64,000 nt of DNA from Ornatilinea sp. (GTDB lineage Bacteria > Chloroflexota > Anaerolineae > Anaerolineales > Anaerolineaceae). Within the stretch, counting starts at the first letter, position 1; each line of letters begins with the position of its first letter. Location: NCBI GenBank assembly GCA_018433975.1, contig JAHDQE010000027.1, forward strand, positions 17,461 through 81,460, written 5' to 3'. Under the pieces are notes generated by a model. The model did not search any database and was not told the origin of the DNA. It worked only from the letters and a program-made list of their open reading frames with translations. The position numbers and the translations under genes are program-made. Positions 35,384 to 43,266 of the stretch are shown here, piece by piece.

Positions 35384-37678
35384 ATGAAATCGATTTTACG
35401 CGACGGATGGTCTTTTGAAAACAGCGGTCCTGTGGGGGAGCAGTCAAAAGAAGTCAAAGGTAAAGGAGGGGTAGGAGAAAGCATCGTTAAAATTGATGCG
35501 GTCCCTAAAGTATGCGGGGAAAGGATCTACCCCCAGGACTTTGACCTCGAAGGCCAGCTGCATGCCCGTATGGTATGGAGCCAGAATCCGCACGCGGAAG
35601 TACTTTCTATTAATACGGCCCGGGCCGAAGCCTATCCGGGCGTTGTCCGGGTCCTGACTGCGGAAGATGTCCCTGAAAACAGTTACGGGATCAACTATCC
35701 GGATCAATCGGTGTTTGTGGCGGTCGGGGATAAAGTGCGTAGTGTGGCGGACCGGATTGCGATGGTGATCGCCGAAACACCGCAGGCAGCCAAAGAAGCG
35801 TGTGCCTTGGTGGAAGTGCAGTACAAACCGCTCCCGGTATTGAGCGACCCGCGGGAAGCCATGAAAGCTGAGGCCATTTTGGTCCATCCTGAACGGGGCG
35901 ATTCGAATGTCATCGATCGCATCCAGATCAAACGGGGCGATATCCAAAGAGGTTTTGAAGAAGCTGATGTTGTTGTAGAGTCTTTTTACACCACACAGGC
36001 CCAGGAACACGCTTATATGCAGCCCGATGCCGGGGTTGGGTATCTGGATGATTCGGGACGGGTTACGGTGATTGTCGCCACACAGACGCCGCATGATGAT
36101 ATCCGCCATATTGCCCGGATTCTGAAGCTGGATGAAAAAGATGTCCATATTATCGTCCCGGCAGTGGGCGGGGCTTTTGGCGGCCGTGAAGATATGCAGA
36201 CCCACCACCTGTTGGCTGTAGCGGCCTTTGTGCTGCGAAAGCCGGTCAAGCTGATCTTCAGCCGTGAAGAAACCACCATGTTTACCGGCCACCGCCATCC
36301 TTTTTATATGCGCTATAAGACCGGTGCGACCCGTGAAGGTCTGCTTACCGCGATGGAAGTGGAAATGGTCGCGGATGCCGGAGCTTATATTTCTTCAAGC
36401 ATCTGGATGTTGAACAACGCCACCAGCAATGCCGCCGGGCCCTATAAGATCCCCAATGCAAAAGTAAATACCTGTGCGGTTTACACCAATAATGTGATGA
36501 ATATGGCCATGCGCGGCTTTGGCGCGCCGCAGGCTGCGTTTGCGTACGAGATGCAGATGAACAAACTTGCCGATGCCCTGGGAATGGACCCTGTGGAGTT
36601 TCGCTTGAAGAACATCCTGGAAGATGGAGATATCTGCTTAACCGGAAAGCCGATGCCGCAGGGCGTGGGTCTCAAGCAGACGCTGACGCAGGTGGCCCTG
36701 ACGGCAGGATGGCGGCAGGAGGAGGATCATTGGGCCGCTCCTCGTTTTCCCCAGCCCGCCTCGCCGGAAAAGAAGATCGGTCTGGGCCTGGCCTGTGGTT
36801 ACAAAAACGTTGGTTTTTCCTTTGGAATGGACGACTATTCCAAAGCCGTAGTGGAGCTGAACCTTTCGGAATCGGGAGAGATGGATTCGGCCGTGGTCAG
36901 CTGCGGCGCTTCGGACCTGGGCATGGGAGCGCAGACCGCTCTGGTGCAAATCGCGGCTGAAGTGCTGAATCTGAACGCGAATAGGATTTCGGTCCCAATT
37001 CTGGATACTGCTCAGGTGCCTTATGCGGGGTCTTCGTCGGCTTCAAGGCAAACGTATACTTCCGGCAACGCCGTTTATGGAGCCTGCCGGGAGGCGCTGA
37101 AAAAGTGGGAGCAGGTCCTGCGGGATGAAACCGGTGAAACAAAGATCGTGGCTGAATATGAATTCCATACGGATGTTTTGCGCCCGACTTCTTATTATGA
37201 ACCGGAAACCGGGGAGTGCAACCCCCATATCAGCTATGGTTACACCAGCCAGGCAGTGCTGCTGGAAGTGGATCTTGAGACCGGGGCGACCGGCATTCTT
37301 AAGCTCTGGACGGCCCAGGATTGTGGAAAGATGATCGATCCTGCTATGGTTGACGGGCAGGTTGCCGGTGCGGTCCACATGGGGGTGGGTTTTGGTTTGA
37401 TGGAAGAGTTTATTCAGCAGGATGGGATTCCCCGGACCCGTGGCTTCAGCCAGTATCTGTTCCCCACGGTGCTGGATATGCCGGAAGAGATGGTTTCAAT
37501 CAATATTGAGGTTCCCGACCCAACCGGCCCCTTTGGCGCGAAGGGAGTTGGAGAAATGCCGCTGCTGCCCACCGCGCCGGCCATTATGGCGGCCATCCAT
37601 GGGGCGGCGGGCGTCTGGATCGATGCCCTGCCGGCCACTGCGGAACGTGTCTGGGCCTGTTTGAACGGGACGGGATAA
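35384..37678 (+). CDS. Xanthine dehydrogenase-family molybdopterin subunit, stand-alone
   Basis: A 764-aa molybdenum-binding subunit of the xanthine dehydrogenase/aldehyde oxidase family. It shows GGAFGGREDMQTH, MRGFGAPQAAFA, YAGSSSASRQTYTSGNA and the catalytic Glu724 in KGVGEMPLLPTAP. Unlike the 926-aa relative at 21749 it has no N-terminal 2Fe-2S domain; the first 40 residues are unconserved. Neither a separate Fe-S subunit nor an FAD subunit is encoded nearby. I chose ATG 35384 because the frame upstream overlaps the deaminase gene and is not family-like; the SD is weak. It probably borrows an iron-sulfur partner, or needs one from elsewhere in the genome. Confidence 0.9.
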   Translation: MKSILRDGWSFENSGPVGEQSKEVKGKGGVGESIVKIDAVPKVCGERIYPQDFDLEGQLHARMVWSQNPHAEVLSINTARAEAYPGVVRVLTAEDVPENSYGINYPDQSVFVAVGDKVRSVADRIAMVIAETPQAAKEACALVEVQYKPLPVLSDPREAMKAEAILVHPERGDSNVIDRIQIKRGDIQRGFEEADVVVESFYTTQAQEHAYMQPDAGVGYLDDSGRVTVIVATQTPHDDIRHIARILKLDEKDVHIIVPAVGGAFGGREDMQTHHLLAVAAFVLRKPVKLIFSREETTMFTGHRHPFYMRYKTGATREGLLTAMEVEMVADAGAYISSSIWMLNNATSNAAGPYKIPNAKVNTCAVYTNNVMNMAMRGFGAPQAAFAYEMQMNKLADALGMDPVEFRLKNILEDGDICLTGKPMPQGVGLKQTLTQVALTAGWRQEEDHWAAPRFPQPASPEKKIGLGLACGYKNVGFSFGMDDYSKAVVELNLSESGEMDSAVVSCGASDLGMGAQTALVQIAAEVLNLNANRISVPILDTAQVPYAGSSSASRQTYTSGNAVYGACREALKKWEQVLRDETGETKIVAEYEFHTDVLRPTSYYEPETGECNPHISYGYTSQAVLLEVDLETGATGILKLWTAQDCGKMIDPAMVDGQVAGAVHMGVGFGLMEEFIQQDGIPRTRGFSQYLFPTVLDMPEEMVSINIEVPDPTGPFGAKGVGEMPLLPTAPAIMAAIHGAAGVWIDALPATAERVWACLNGTG

Positions 37679-37705
37679 ATTCAATAGCCAGGTTTATGGA
37701 AATCT

Positions 37706-37724
37706 ATTCCACACTTTGTGGAAT
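37706..37724 (+). promoter_or_regulatory. 19-bp palindrome before the ECF transporter gene set
   Basis: ATTCCACA-CTT-TGTGGAAT has perfect 8-bp arms and lies 102 bp upstream of the 314-aa gene, in the 148-bp gap after the Mo-hydroxylase. It has no T-run, so an operator is more likely than a terminator. Confidence 0.45.
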
Positions 37725-37826
37725 GCAAGACTTGTTTTGTCATAGAAGGGAAAAAAGGACTTTCATTTATTGGATGTGATTTTCTAGGAAAGGTGGGGAT
37801 AGAACCATCCCGCAGAAAGGAGCAGC

Positions 37827-38771
37827 ATGGCATTACCAGTTCGTTTACCACCATCCATTCTTGGCGGTGATCCATTTAATCAATTCCGTTTTCTGTATCG
37901 TAAGGAATTGTTATGGAAATTGTTTGATGAAGACTATTGCTATTCGGTCATGCAGGCCTATTACCAGGCAGGGGGGCGGGCATATGATCTCTCTTTTGAG
38001 GTCAATTCGCGTCTGTTCAGACGCCTGCTGGAAGAGACCGGCGAGCGCTTGCTGGGATTTGGCAACCCATCCTGGGAGCAGGGCGTTTTTTTCAATGGAA
38101 AATATATCCAGTATAGTCGTGACCGGATCATGAAAACCCTGGTGGAACGACTTTTTCCCCGGCCTTTAGCAAAGCAGGTGGAGGAAAAGTTATCCGTTGA
38201 GGATGTGCTGGTATTTGGTTATGACAGGAATGCACAGTCTCTTTCCGATGAGGAAATTGCATCGATTCATCTGGATCAGTGGGCGTTCATCCGGCGGTTA
38301 TCGGTTTTTAAAGATTGCCAGTATATCTTTTTGGGTGGTTCGGACGCCGATTGGCTGGTCTCTTTAGGAAGGGTGGATATTTTAGTGGATATGGCACGCA
38401 TCACCCGCCAGTTGGGTTTTATTCCCATGGTGTTGTGCCAGTATGCCAGCCACATTATCCCGATCATTGAAGCATCCCCGGCGGATGTGGAAGGCTATGC
38501 CGTTCCGCTCAACCGGGATTGGTCCTGGATGGATAAAGAGTCCTGTGTAGAGGTGGTGAAATCTCTTAAGAAGCCCGTGGTGGCATTCATGCCCTTTGCC
38601 AGTGGTGGGCTGAAAAAGGACATCCGTGGTGCGCTGGATTGGCTTTATGGAGAGGCCGGCGTTGAATCGATATTGTTTGGAACGGCGGTGGCCGAGCATG
38701 CCCGGAGCACTTTAATAACTGCGCAGCAGGCCCGGGAAGCCGCGGATGCACATTCGGAGGGGAAGAATTGA
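37827..38771 (+). CDS. Unrecognised 314-aa protein, possibly TIM-barrel, linked to ECF transporter
   Basis: I do not recognise this family. The 314-aa protein has no signal peptide or membrane span. The alternation of short hydrophobic strands and helices (RAYDLSFEVN, RLLGFGNPSW, QYIFLGGSD, FIPMVLCQYAS, VEGYAVPLNR, PVVAFMPFASGG, ESILFGTAVAEHA) and a C-terminal strand-GTA phosphate-type loop suggest a TIM barrel, perhaps an aldolase- or isomerase-like enzyme. GAAAGGAG precedes ATG 37827. It overlaps the ECF ATPase leader by no bases and is separated from it by 1 bp, so it is made together with the transporter and probably acts on what the transporter imports. Confidence 0.75.
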   Translation: MALPVRLPPSILGGDPFNQFRFLYRKELLWKLFDEDYCYSVMQAYYQAGGRAYDLSFEVNSRLFRRLLEETGERLLGFGNPSWEQGVFFNGKYIQYSRDRIMKTLVERLFPRPLAKQVEEKLSVEDVLVFGYDRNAQSLSDEEIASIHLDQWAFIRRLSVFKDCQYIFLGGSDADWLVSLGRVDILVDMARITRQLGFIPMVLCQYASHIIPIIEASPADVEGYAVPLNRDWSWMDKESCVEVVKSLKKPVVAFMPFASGGLKKDIRGALDWLYGEAGVESILFGTAVAEHARSTLITAQQAREAADAHSEGKN

Positions 38772-38772
38772 C

Positions 38773-39612
38773 ATGCCATTAATTGAATTGCAGGATATTA
38801 CGTTTACTTACCGTGGTGCAAAAAATCCGGCATTAAAGGAGATTTCCCTTTCCATTGAACCGGGTGAATTTGTAGGCATCATTGGCCCGACAGGGGCCGG
38901 TAAGTCCACACTGTGTTGGGTCATTTCCGGCGTTATTCCCCAGATTATCCGGGGAAAATATAAGGGCAAAGCGACCGTCAAGGGTTTGCCGGCCAATAAA
39001 ACGCCCGTGGCAGATATTTCGCAGATCATCGGATTGGTTCAACAGGATGCGGAAGCGCAGTTGCTCATGACCGATATTGAGAAAGAGATTGCTTTTCCGT
39101 TGGAAAACTTACGGCTTGCGCCGGAAGAAATAGATCGGCGTTTGAATGAGGCCCTGGACCTGGTTAATTTGCGGTCCGAACGCTTTCGCCATCCCTTCTA
39201 TCTTTCCGGAGGCCAAAAGCAGCGTGTAGCCGTGGCCGCGGCTCTGGCGATGGAGCCGGAGGTTTTGGTGCTCGATGAGGCCACTTCGGAACTGGACCCG
39301 ATTGGCGCCGAGGAAGTCCATAACCTGGCAGCGTCCCTGAAAAACAAGGGAAAGACGATCTTGATGGTTGAACACAATATTGATGAACTGGCAAAAGTTG
39401 CCGACCGCATTATTGTGATGGATCAGGGCGCGATATTAATGGATGCTCCCATTCGTGAAGTGCTCTCAAAGGTCGATTTCTTGCAAAGCCTGGGGATTTA
39501 TCCGCCCCAGGTAACGCAGACGGCTTATGCGCTTCAAAAGATGGGAGTGGAGATTGACCCCATGCCGATCACAATGGAAGAAGGCCTGGAAGCATTTGGG
39601 AGGTTTAATTGA
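38773..39612 (+). CDS. ecfA1: ECF transporter ATPase 1
   Basis: A 279-aa ABC ATPase of the CbiO/EcfA family, one of two that power energy-coupling-factor vitamin or trace-nutrient importers. Walker A GPTGAGKST, signature LSGGQKQR, Walker B LVLDEATSELDP and switch His in VEHNIDEL are intact. GGAGG at 38756-38760 supports ATG 38773. The C-terminus continues past the core fold with the typical EcfA helical tail. It is followed by the second ATPase after 1 bp. Confidence 0.93.
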   Translation: MPLIELQDITFTYRGAKNPALKEISLSIEPGEFVGIIGPTGAGKSTLCWVISGVIPQIIRGKYKGKATVKGLPANKTPVADISQIIGLVQQDAEAQLLMTDIEKEIAFPLENLRLAPEEIDRRLNEALDLVNLRSERFRHPFYLSGGQKQRVAVAAALAMEPEVLVLDEATSELDPIGAEEVHNLAASLKNKGKTILMVEHNIDELAKVADRIIVMDQGAILMDAPIREVLSKVDFLQSLGIYPPQVTQTAYALQKMGVEIDPMPITMEEGLEAFGRFN

Positions 39613-39613
39613 C

Positions 39614-40450
39614 ATGACGGATCCAATTATTCAGGTACAGCATTTATTTTATAAATATGACACCCGGGATAATTACGCTCTGGATGATATCAATCTCACA
39701 ATCGGAAAAGGCGAGTTTGTAGCCATCATCGGTCAAAATGGTTCCGGAAAGACAACCCTCATCAAACACTTTAATGGGCTGCATAAACCCACTCGCGGGA
39801 GTGTGTTGGTAGATGGGCACGATACCAAAGAGCTTCCCACCTCGGAGTTGGCCAGGTTTGTGGGGTACGTGTTTCAAAACCCGGATCATCAGATCTTTGC
39901 GGAGACCGTACAGGCTGAAGTTGAATTTGGCCCTAAAAATCTTGGCTTCTCGGAGGAGCGCATTGCTGAAGTGATGAAGAAAGTGCTCTCCGAGATGGAA
40001 CTTTCCGGAACAGAAGAAGAAATGCCCTTCCAGCTCAGCCGCGGCCAGCGGCAGCGTCTGGCAGTGGCTGCCGTCCTGGCGATGGAGCCCTCCCTCCTGA
40101 TTATTGATGAGCCTACCACCGGTCAGGATTGGCGCGAATCGATTGCTTTGATGGAGCTGGTAAAAGAGTTAAATGACAGAGGGCATACCTGCATAGTCAC
40201 CACACATAATATGAACCTGGTTTCCTTATTTGCCCGCCGGGTGATTGTAATGCGGCAGGCAAAAGTGATCCTGGATGGCCCCACTCAGGACATCTTCAGG
40301 CAGGTGGAGGAACTCAAGCGGGCCTGGATTAAACCCCCGGATGTTTATACGCTCGCTCAGACTTTGTTGCCCGGTTTTCAATTGGATAAACCCATTTTTC
40401 CGGAAGACCTTGCGCAATTATTGATGGCTGTGGAAAAGGCTGGGAGGTAG
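39614..40450 (+). CDS. ecfA2: ECF transporter ATPase 2
   Basis: A 278-aa partner ATPase. Walker A is GQNGSGKTT, Walker B LIIDEPTTGQDW and the switch His lies in TTHNMN. The signature is LSRGQRQR rather than LSGGQ; one degenerate signature is common in heterodimeric ABC ATPases. GGGAGG lies before ATG 39614. It is followed after 3 bp by EcfT. Confidence 0.93.
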   Translation: MTDPIIQVQHLFYKYDTRDNYALDDINLTIGKGEFVAIIGQNGSGKTTLIKHFNGLHKPTRGSVLVDGHDTKELPTSELARFVGYVFQNPDHQIFAETVQAEVEFGPKNLGFSEERIAEVMKKVLSEMELSGTEEEMPFQLSRGQRQRLAVAAVLAMEPSLLIIDEPTTGQDWRESIALMELVKELNDRGHTCIVTTHNMNLVSLFARRVIVMRQAKVILDGPTQDIFRQVEELKRAWIKPPDVYTLAQTLLPGFQLDKPIFPEDLAQLLMAVEKAGR

Positions 40451-40453
40451 AAA

Positions 40454-41284
40454 ATGGCTTTTGTACTTCAAATGCTGGAAATGGGCAAACGGGAATCCTG
40501 GTTTCATGCCCTGAACCCGAACGCAAAACTGTTGTGGTGGATTTGCCTGATCGTAGTTCCCATTTTAGTGACTAACCCGTTTGTGCTTTTGGGAATGACC
40601 ATCTGGATCTGGATCATGGCGATTGGTGCGGGTGTTGGGAAGCAGATGTATAAATTCCTGATCGTGACCTACCCCGTGATGATTGGCTTCATTGTCGTAA
40701 CCTGGCCGTTTTTCTATGCAGCTACGCCCGATCAACACTTTTTATTCAACTGGTCAATCTTTCATTTCAGCCTGGAGGGGCTGATTTATGCATTAGCCAT
40801 GGGCATGAGAATCGTATTGTCTTTGACGGCCTGTACCTTTTTCGTTATGACAACAGATCTCATGGATTTGGCTTCGTCTCTTGGCGAGTTTATGCAAAAC
40901 AAATTGCACATTTCCTACATGTATCCCTTAATGGTGATCAGTTCCTTTAAGTTTTTGCCGGAGTTAAGTGGAGATTACCTCACTATTGTAGAGTCCTTCA
41001 AATCGCGAGCTCTGGATATGGAAACGGGGAGCTTTATGAAGCGATTAAAGAAGTACATTCCAATCGCGATTCCACTGATCGATAGTATGTTGCGCCGGGC
41101 CCAACGAATTGCAATTGCGCTGGAGTTGAAGGCTTTTAATACCAACAATAAATCGCGTACGTTTTATAAACATCATGTGTTCCGCGGTTGTGATGTCATT
41201 TTCGTATTGTTAGGGATTCTGGCGATTGCGGTGAGTGTGGCGATTAATGTGCTGAATTGGGGCAAAGTGGAAATTTTCTTGTAG
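40454..41284 (+). CDS. ecfT: ECF transporter transmembrane component
   Basis: A 276-aa membrane protein with the EcfT layout: N-terminal LNPNAKLLWWICLIV span, several further spans, and a cytoplasmic region with the two Arg/Ala coupling helices (ESFKSRALDMETG and RAQRIAIALELKAFN) that bind the ATPases. TGGGAGG precedes ATG 40454. With the two ATPases and the downstream S component it makes a complete group I type transporter with a dedicated substrate protein. Confidence 0.92.
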   Translation: MAFVLQMLEMGKRESWFHALNPNAKLLWWICLIVVPILVTNPFVLLGMTIWIWIMAIGAGVGKQMYKFLIVTYPVMIGFIVVTWPFFYAATPDQHFLFNWSIFHFSLEGLIYALAMGMRIVLSLTACTFFVMTTDLMDLASSLGEFMQNKLHISYMYPLMVISSFKFLPELSGDYLTIVESFKSRALDMETGSFMKRLKKYIPIAIPLIDSMLRRAQRIAIALELKAFNTNNKSRTFYKHHVFRGCDVIFVLLGILAIAVSVAINVLNWGKVEIFL

Positions 41285-41405
41285 CTCGTTCTTTTTGGGA
41301 GGAATAGCAAAGGAGGTGTTCTCTATCGGATAAAAATAAATCGTTTGTATTATTTTGTTGTCTGAATGTCAGGTCTGATCATAATCTTGCGAGGAGGAAC
41401 TTATC

Positions 41406-42008
41406 ATGAAAGAAGGATGGCTTCTGCCAAAGAAAATTAAATGGACCCAAAAATTTGGGACACTTGAGATCGCATTAACCATCATTGGCGGCGTGCTGTA
41501 TGGGCTCGGGGCGTTTTCAACCATGAACTGGGCAATTGGTTTTATTACGCTGCGCCCATTTGCCTTCATTGCGGTGCTGTGGGGCGTATTGTTTGGCCCG
41601 TGGGTTGGCGGTTTGGCGGCTTTGATCGGTAATACGTTCATCTCAGATATTTTGGCAGGTTGGTTTGGGATCGGTGGTGTCGGTGGGGCCATAGGGAATT
41701 TCCTGATGGCGTTCATTCCGGGTTTGTTGGTTTCCAATCCGAAGAACTGGAAAGGTGTTGCACTCTGGGGCGGCATCGTTGGCACACTGGTTTGCGCGGT
41801 ATTTGTCGGTGGTTGGATTGCCCTGATGGGTTTTGCGCCGTTCTGGACACTTTTCACCTCGGTTTTAATTGCAGATATTCCGCCAAACTTGATTCTGGCT
41901 CCGATTGTTGCAGGTTGGGTATTCAGTCGGGTGCAGAAACGCGGGCTGTATTGGCGGGATCGGGATGCTGAGGAGCAGGATTACGAAACCGCAGACGCAA
42001 CCAATTAA
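41406..42008 (+). CDS. ECF transporter substrate-binding S component
   Basis: A 200-aa, very hydrophobic protein with about six membrane segments and a charged C-terminal tail (YWRDRDAEEQDYETAD). The pattern ITLRPFAFIAVLWGVLFGPWVGGLAALIGNTFISDILAG matches ECF S components, where these helices form the ligand cavity. I cannot assign it to ThiT, BioY, RibU, FolT or another named group, so the ligand is unknown. GAGGAGG precedes ATG 41406. Its genome context (deaminases, Mo-hydroxylases) suggests a heterocyclic nutrient rather than a metal. Confidence 0.85.
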   Translation: MKEGWLLPKKIKWTQKFGTLEIALTIIGGVLYGLGAFSTMNWAIGFITLRPFAFIAVLWGVLFGPWVGGLAALIGNTFISDILAGWFGIGGVGGAIGNFLMAFIPGLLVSNPKNWKGVALWGGIVGTLVCAVFVGGWIALMGFAPFWTLFTSVLIADIPPNLILAPIVAGWVFSRVQKRGLYWRDRDAEEQDYETADATN

Positions 42009-42069
42009 TAAGCCATTGGACGGGTTATTAATGATTTAAGACTGTTGCTAATGGAAAATAAAAAAGCTG

Positions 42070-42105
42070 GCAGCAAGGAGGACATGGAATATTGTTCTCC
42101 TTGTT
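42070..42105 (+). terminator. Stem-loop after the ECF operon
   Basis: CAGCAAGGAG pairs with CTCCTTGTTG (10 bp, one G-U) across a 16-nt loop. No long T-run follows, so it is a possible but weak terminator between the S-component gene and the next gene. Confidence 0.45.
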
Positions 42106-42173
42106 GTATTGTAGGGCCTTGTCTGATAAACTCGAATTAATCATAAAAACGACCATCAGGAAGGAGATCAAGC

Positions 42174-42713
42174 ATGACGATCAATAAATATCGTGCCCAA
42201 ATTAATAGTTACATCTGGAAAGCAATTGCCCAAAGCGGTGTCTCACTCAGCGCTGTATCTGCTGAAGAACAAACTAAACTGGTGGATGCGATTACGGAAC
42301 ATACCTTGATATTTGTGAATGATCTTCTGGATGAAGTATCTCAACCCGTCAAAGGGATAGGCACCCCGCTGGAGCTCGCTGATGAGGAAGTCGTCGTCTG
42401 GGAAGGAAGGCCGTTCCTTTCCCTGACCGAGTTCTATACACTCACGAATGAACGAATCAAGATTGTCAAGGGGTTGATTGGCAAGGACGTTGAAAATTTC
42501 GAATTGATCCGTGTCCAGGATATTGACGTGTCTCAAAATATGGGTGAGCGTGTGTTGGGGATTGGTGACATCACCATTTCAGGAGCAGATTCTTCCAACC
42601 CGGTTATTGTTTTACGGAATGTTCGCCAACCCAATGAAGTCTATGAACTGCTGCGTAAGGCCTGGCTGGCGGCACGTAAGAAATATGGCCTGATTTTCCG
42701 GGAAGATATGTAG
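42174..42713 (+). CDS. Bacterial PH-domain protein (YdbS/bPH2-like)
   Basis: A 179-aa soluble protein with no membrane span. Its C-terminal half has the bacterial PH-like (formerly DUF304) pattern: GRPFLSLTEFYTLTNERIKIVKGLIGKD, then the IRVQDIDVSQ strand, GIGDITISGAD and VIVLRNVRQPNEVYELLRKA. The N-terminal 65 residues are helical (IWKAIAQSGVSLSAVSAEEQTK) and may bind another protein. AAGGAGA precedes ATG 42174. It is monocistronic between the ECF operon and the sensor kinase; its role is unknown. Confidence 0.8.
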   Translation: MTINKYRAQINSYIWKAIAQSGVSLSAVSAEEQTKLVDAITEHTLIFVNDLLDEVSQPVKGIGTPLELADEEVVVWEGRPFLSLTEFYTLTNERIKIVKGLIGKDVENFELIRVQDIDVSQNMGERVLGIGDITISGADSSNPVIVLRNVRQPNEVYELLRKAWLAARKKYGLIFREDM

Positions 42714-43266
42714 TTTGAGTAAAAAGATACCTCTGTCGGATAAGGTCGTTTTTTCTGTGGGTAAAACCGGGCTCCGGTAAATATCTGCTATTCTCTAAGT
42801 GCGGGGTTTATTCTGATAGCAAATTTTTGCTTGTTGAGGATTTAAAAATAAATTTGCTCAACAGGTGTTTGAGGCCCTTTAACCAATTGGGTAAGATTTG
42901 ACGACGCATTGCTCAATTTTCAACGGCATCGGGATGAGTTGCGGTGTTGCACGTTGTATCTTTCTGATCTTTATTCAGGTTTTCTCGAAATATGAAAACT
43001 CTCGATACTTTTCGCTGTTTGGAATGGATCTTGTATACCTATAACTGGAAAGCTTGCAGATGGAAAAAAGTTTACAGGTTGTTCACGGATTAGAAGAAGC
43101 TTCAAAACCAATTTATAATGTTCATAAGTTTTTAGTCTGGAAATAAACATAAAAAGCAGAATAGATTGTTGGAAAAACAGCCGGATAGTAAGTTGTTTTG
43201 GATTAAAGGATTTATGGCACATTGTTCGCTGAACATCAAAAGGACAATGTGCAATCAGGAGTAGAT
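42714..43266 (+). other. 553-bp region without a gene before the sensor kinase
   Basis: No convincing coding frame. A TGTTGAG/CTCAACA pairing at 42832-42863 has no T-run. TATAAT at 43114-43119 with a poor TAGAAG -35 at 17 nt could be the kinase promoter. I saw no GEMM/c-di-GMP riboswitch features although the next gene carries a GGDEF domain. Confidence 0.35.
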
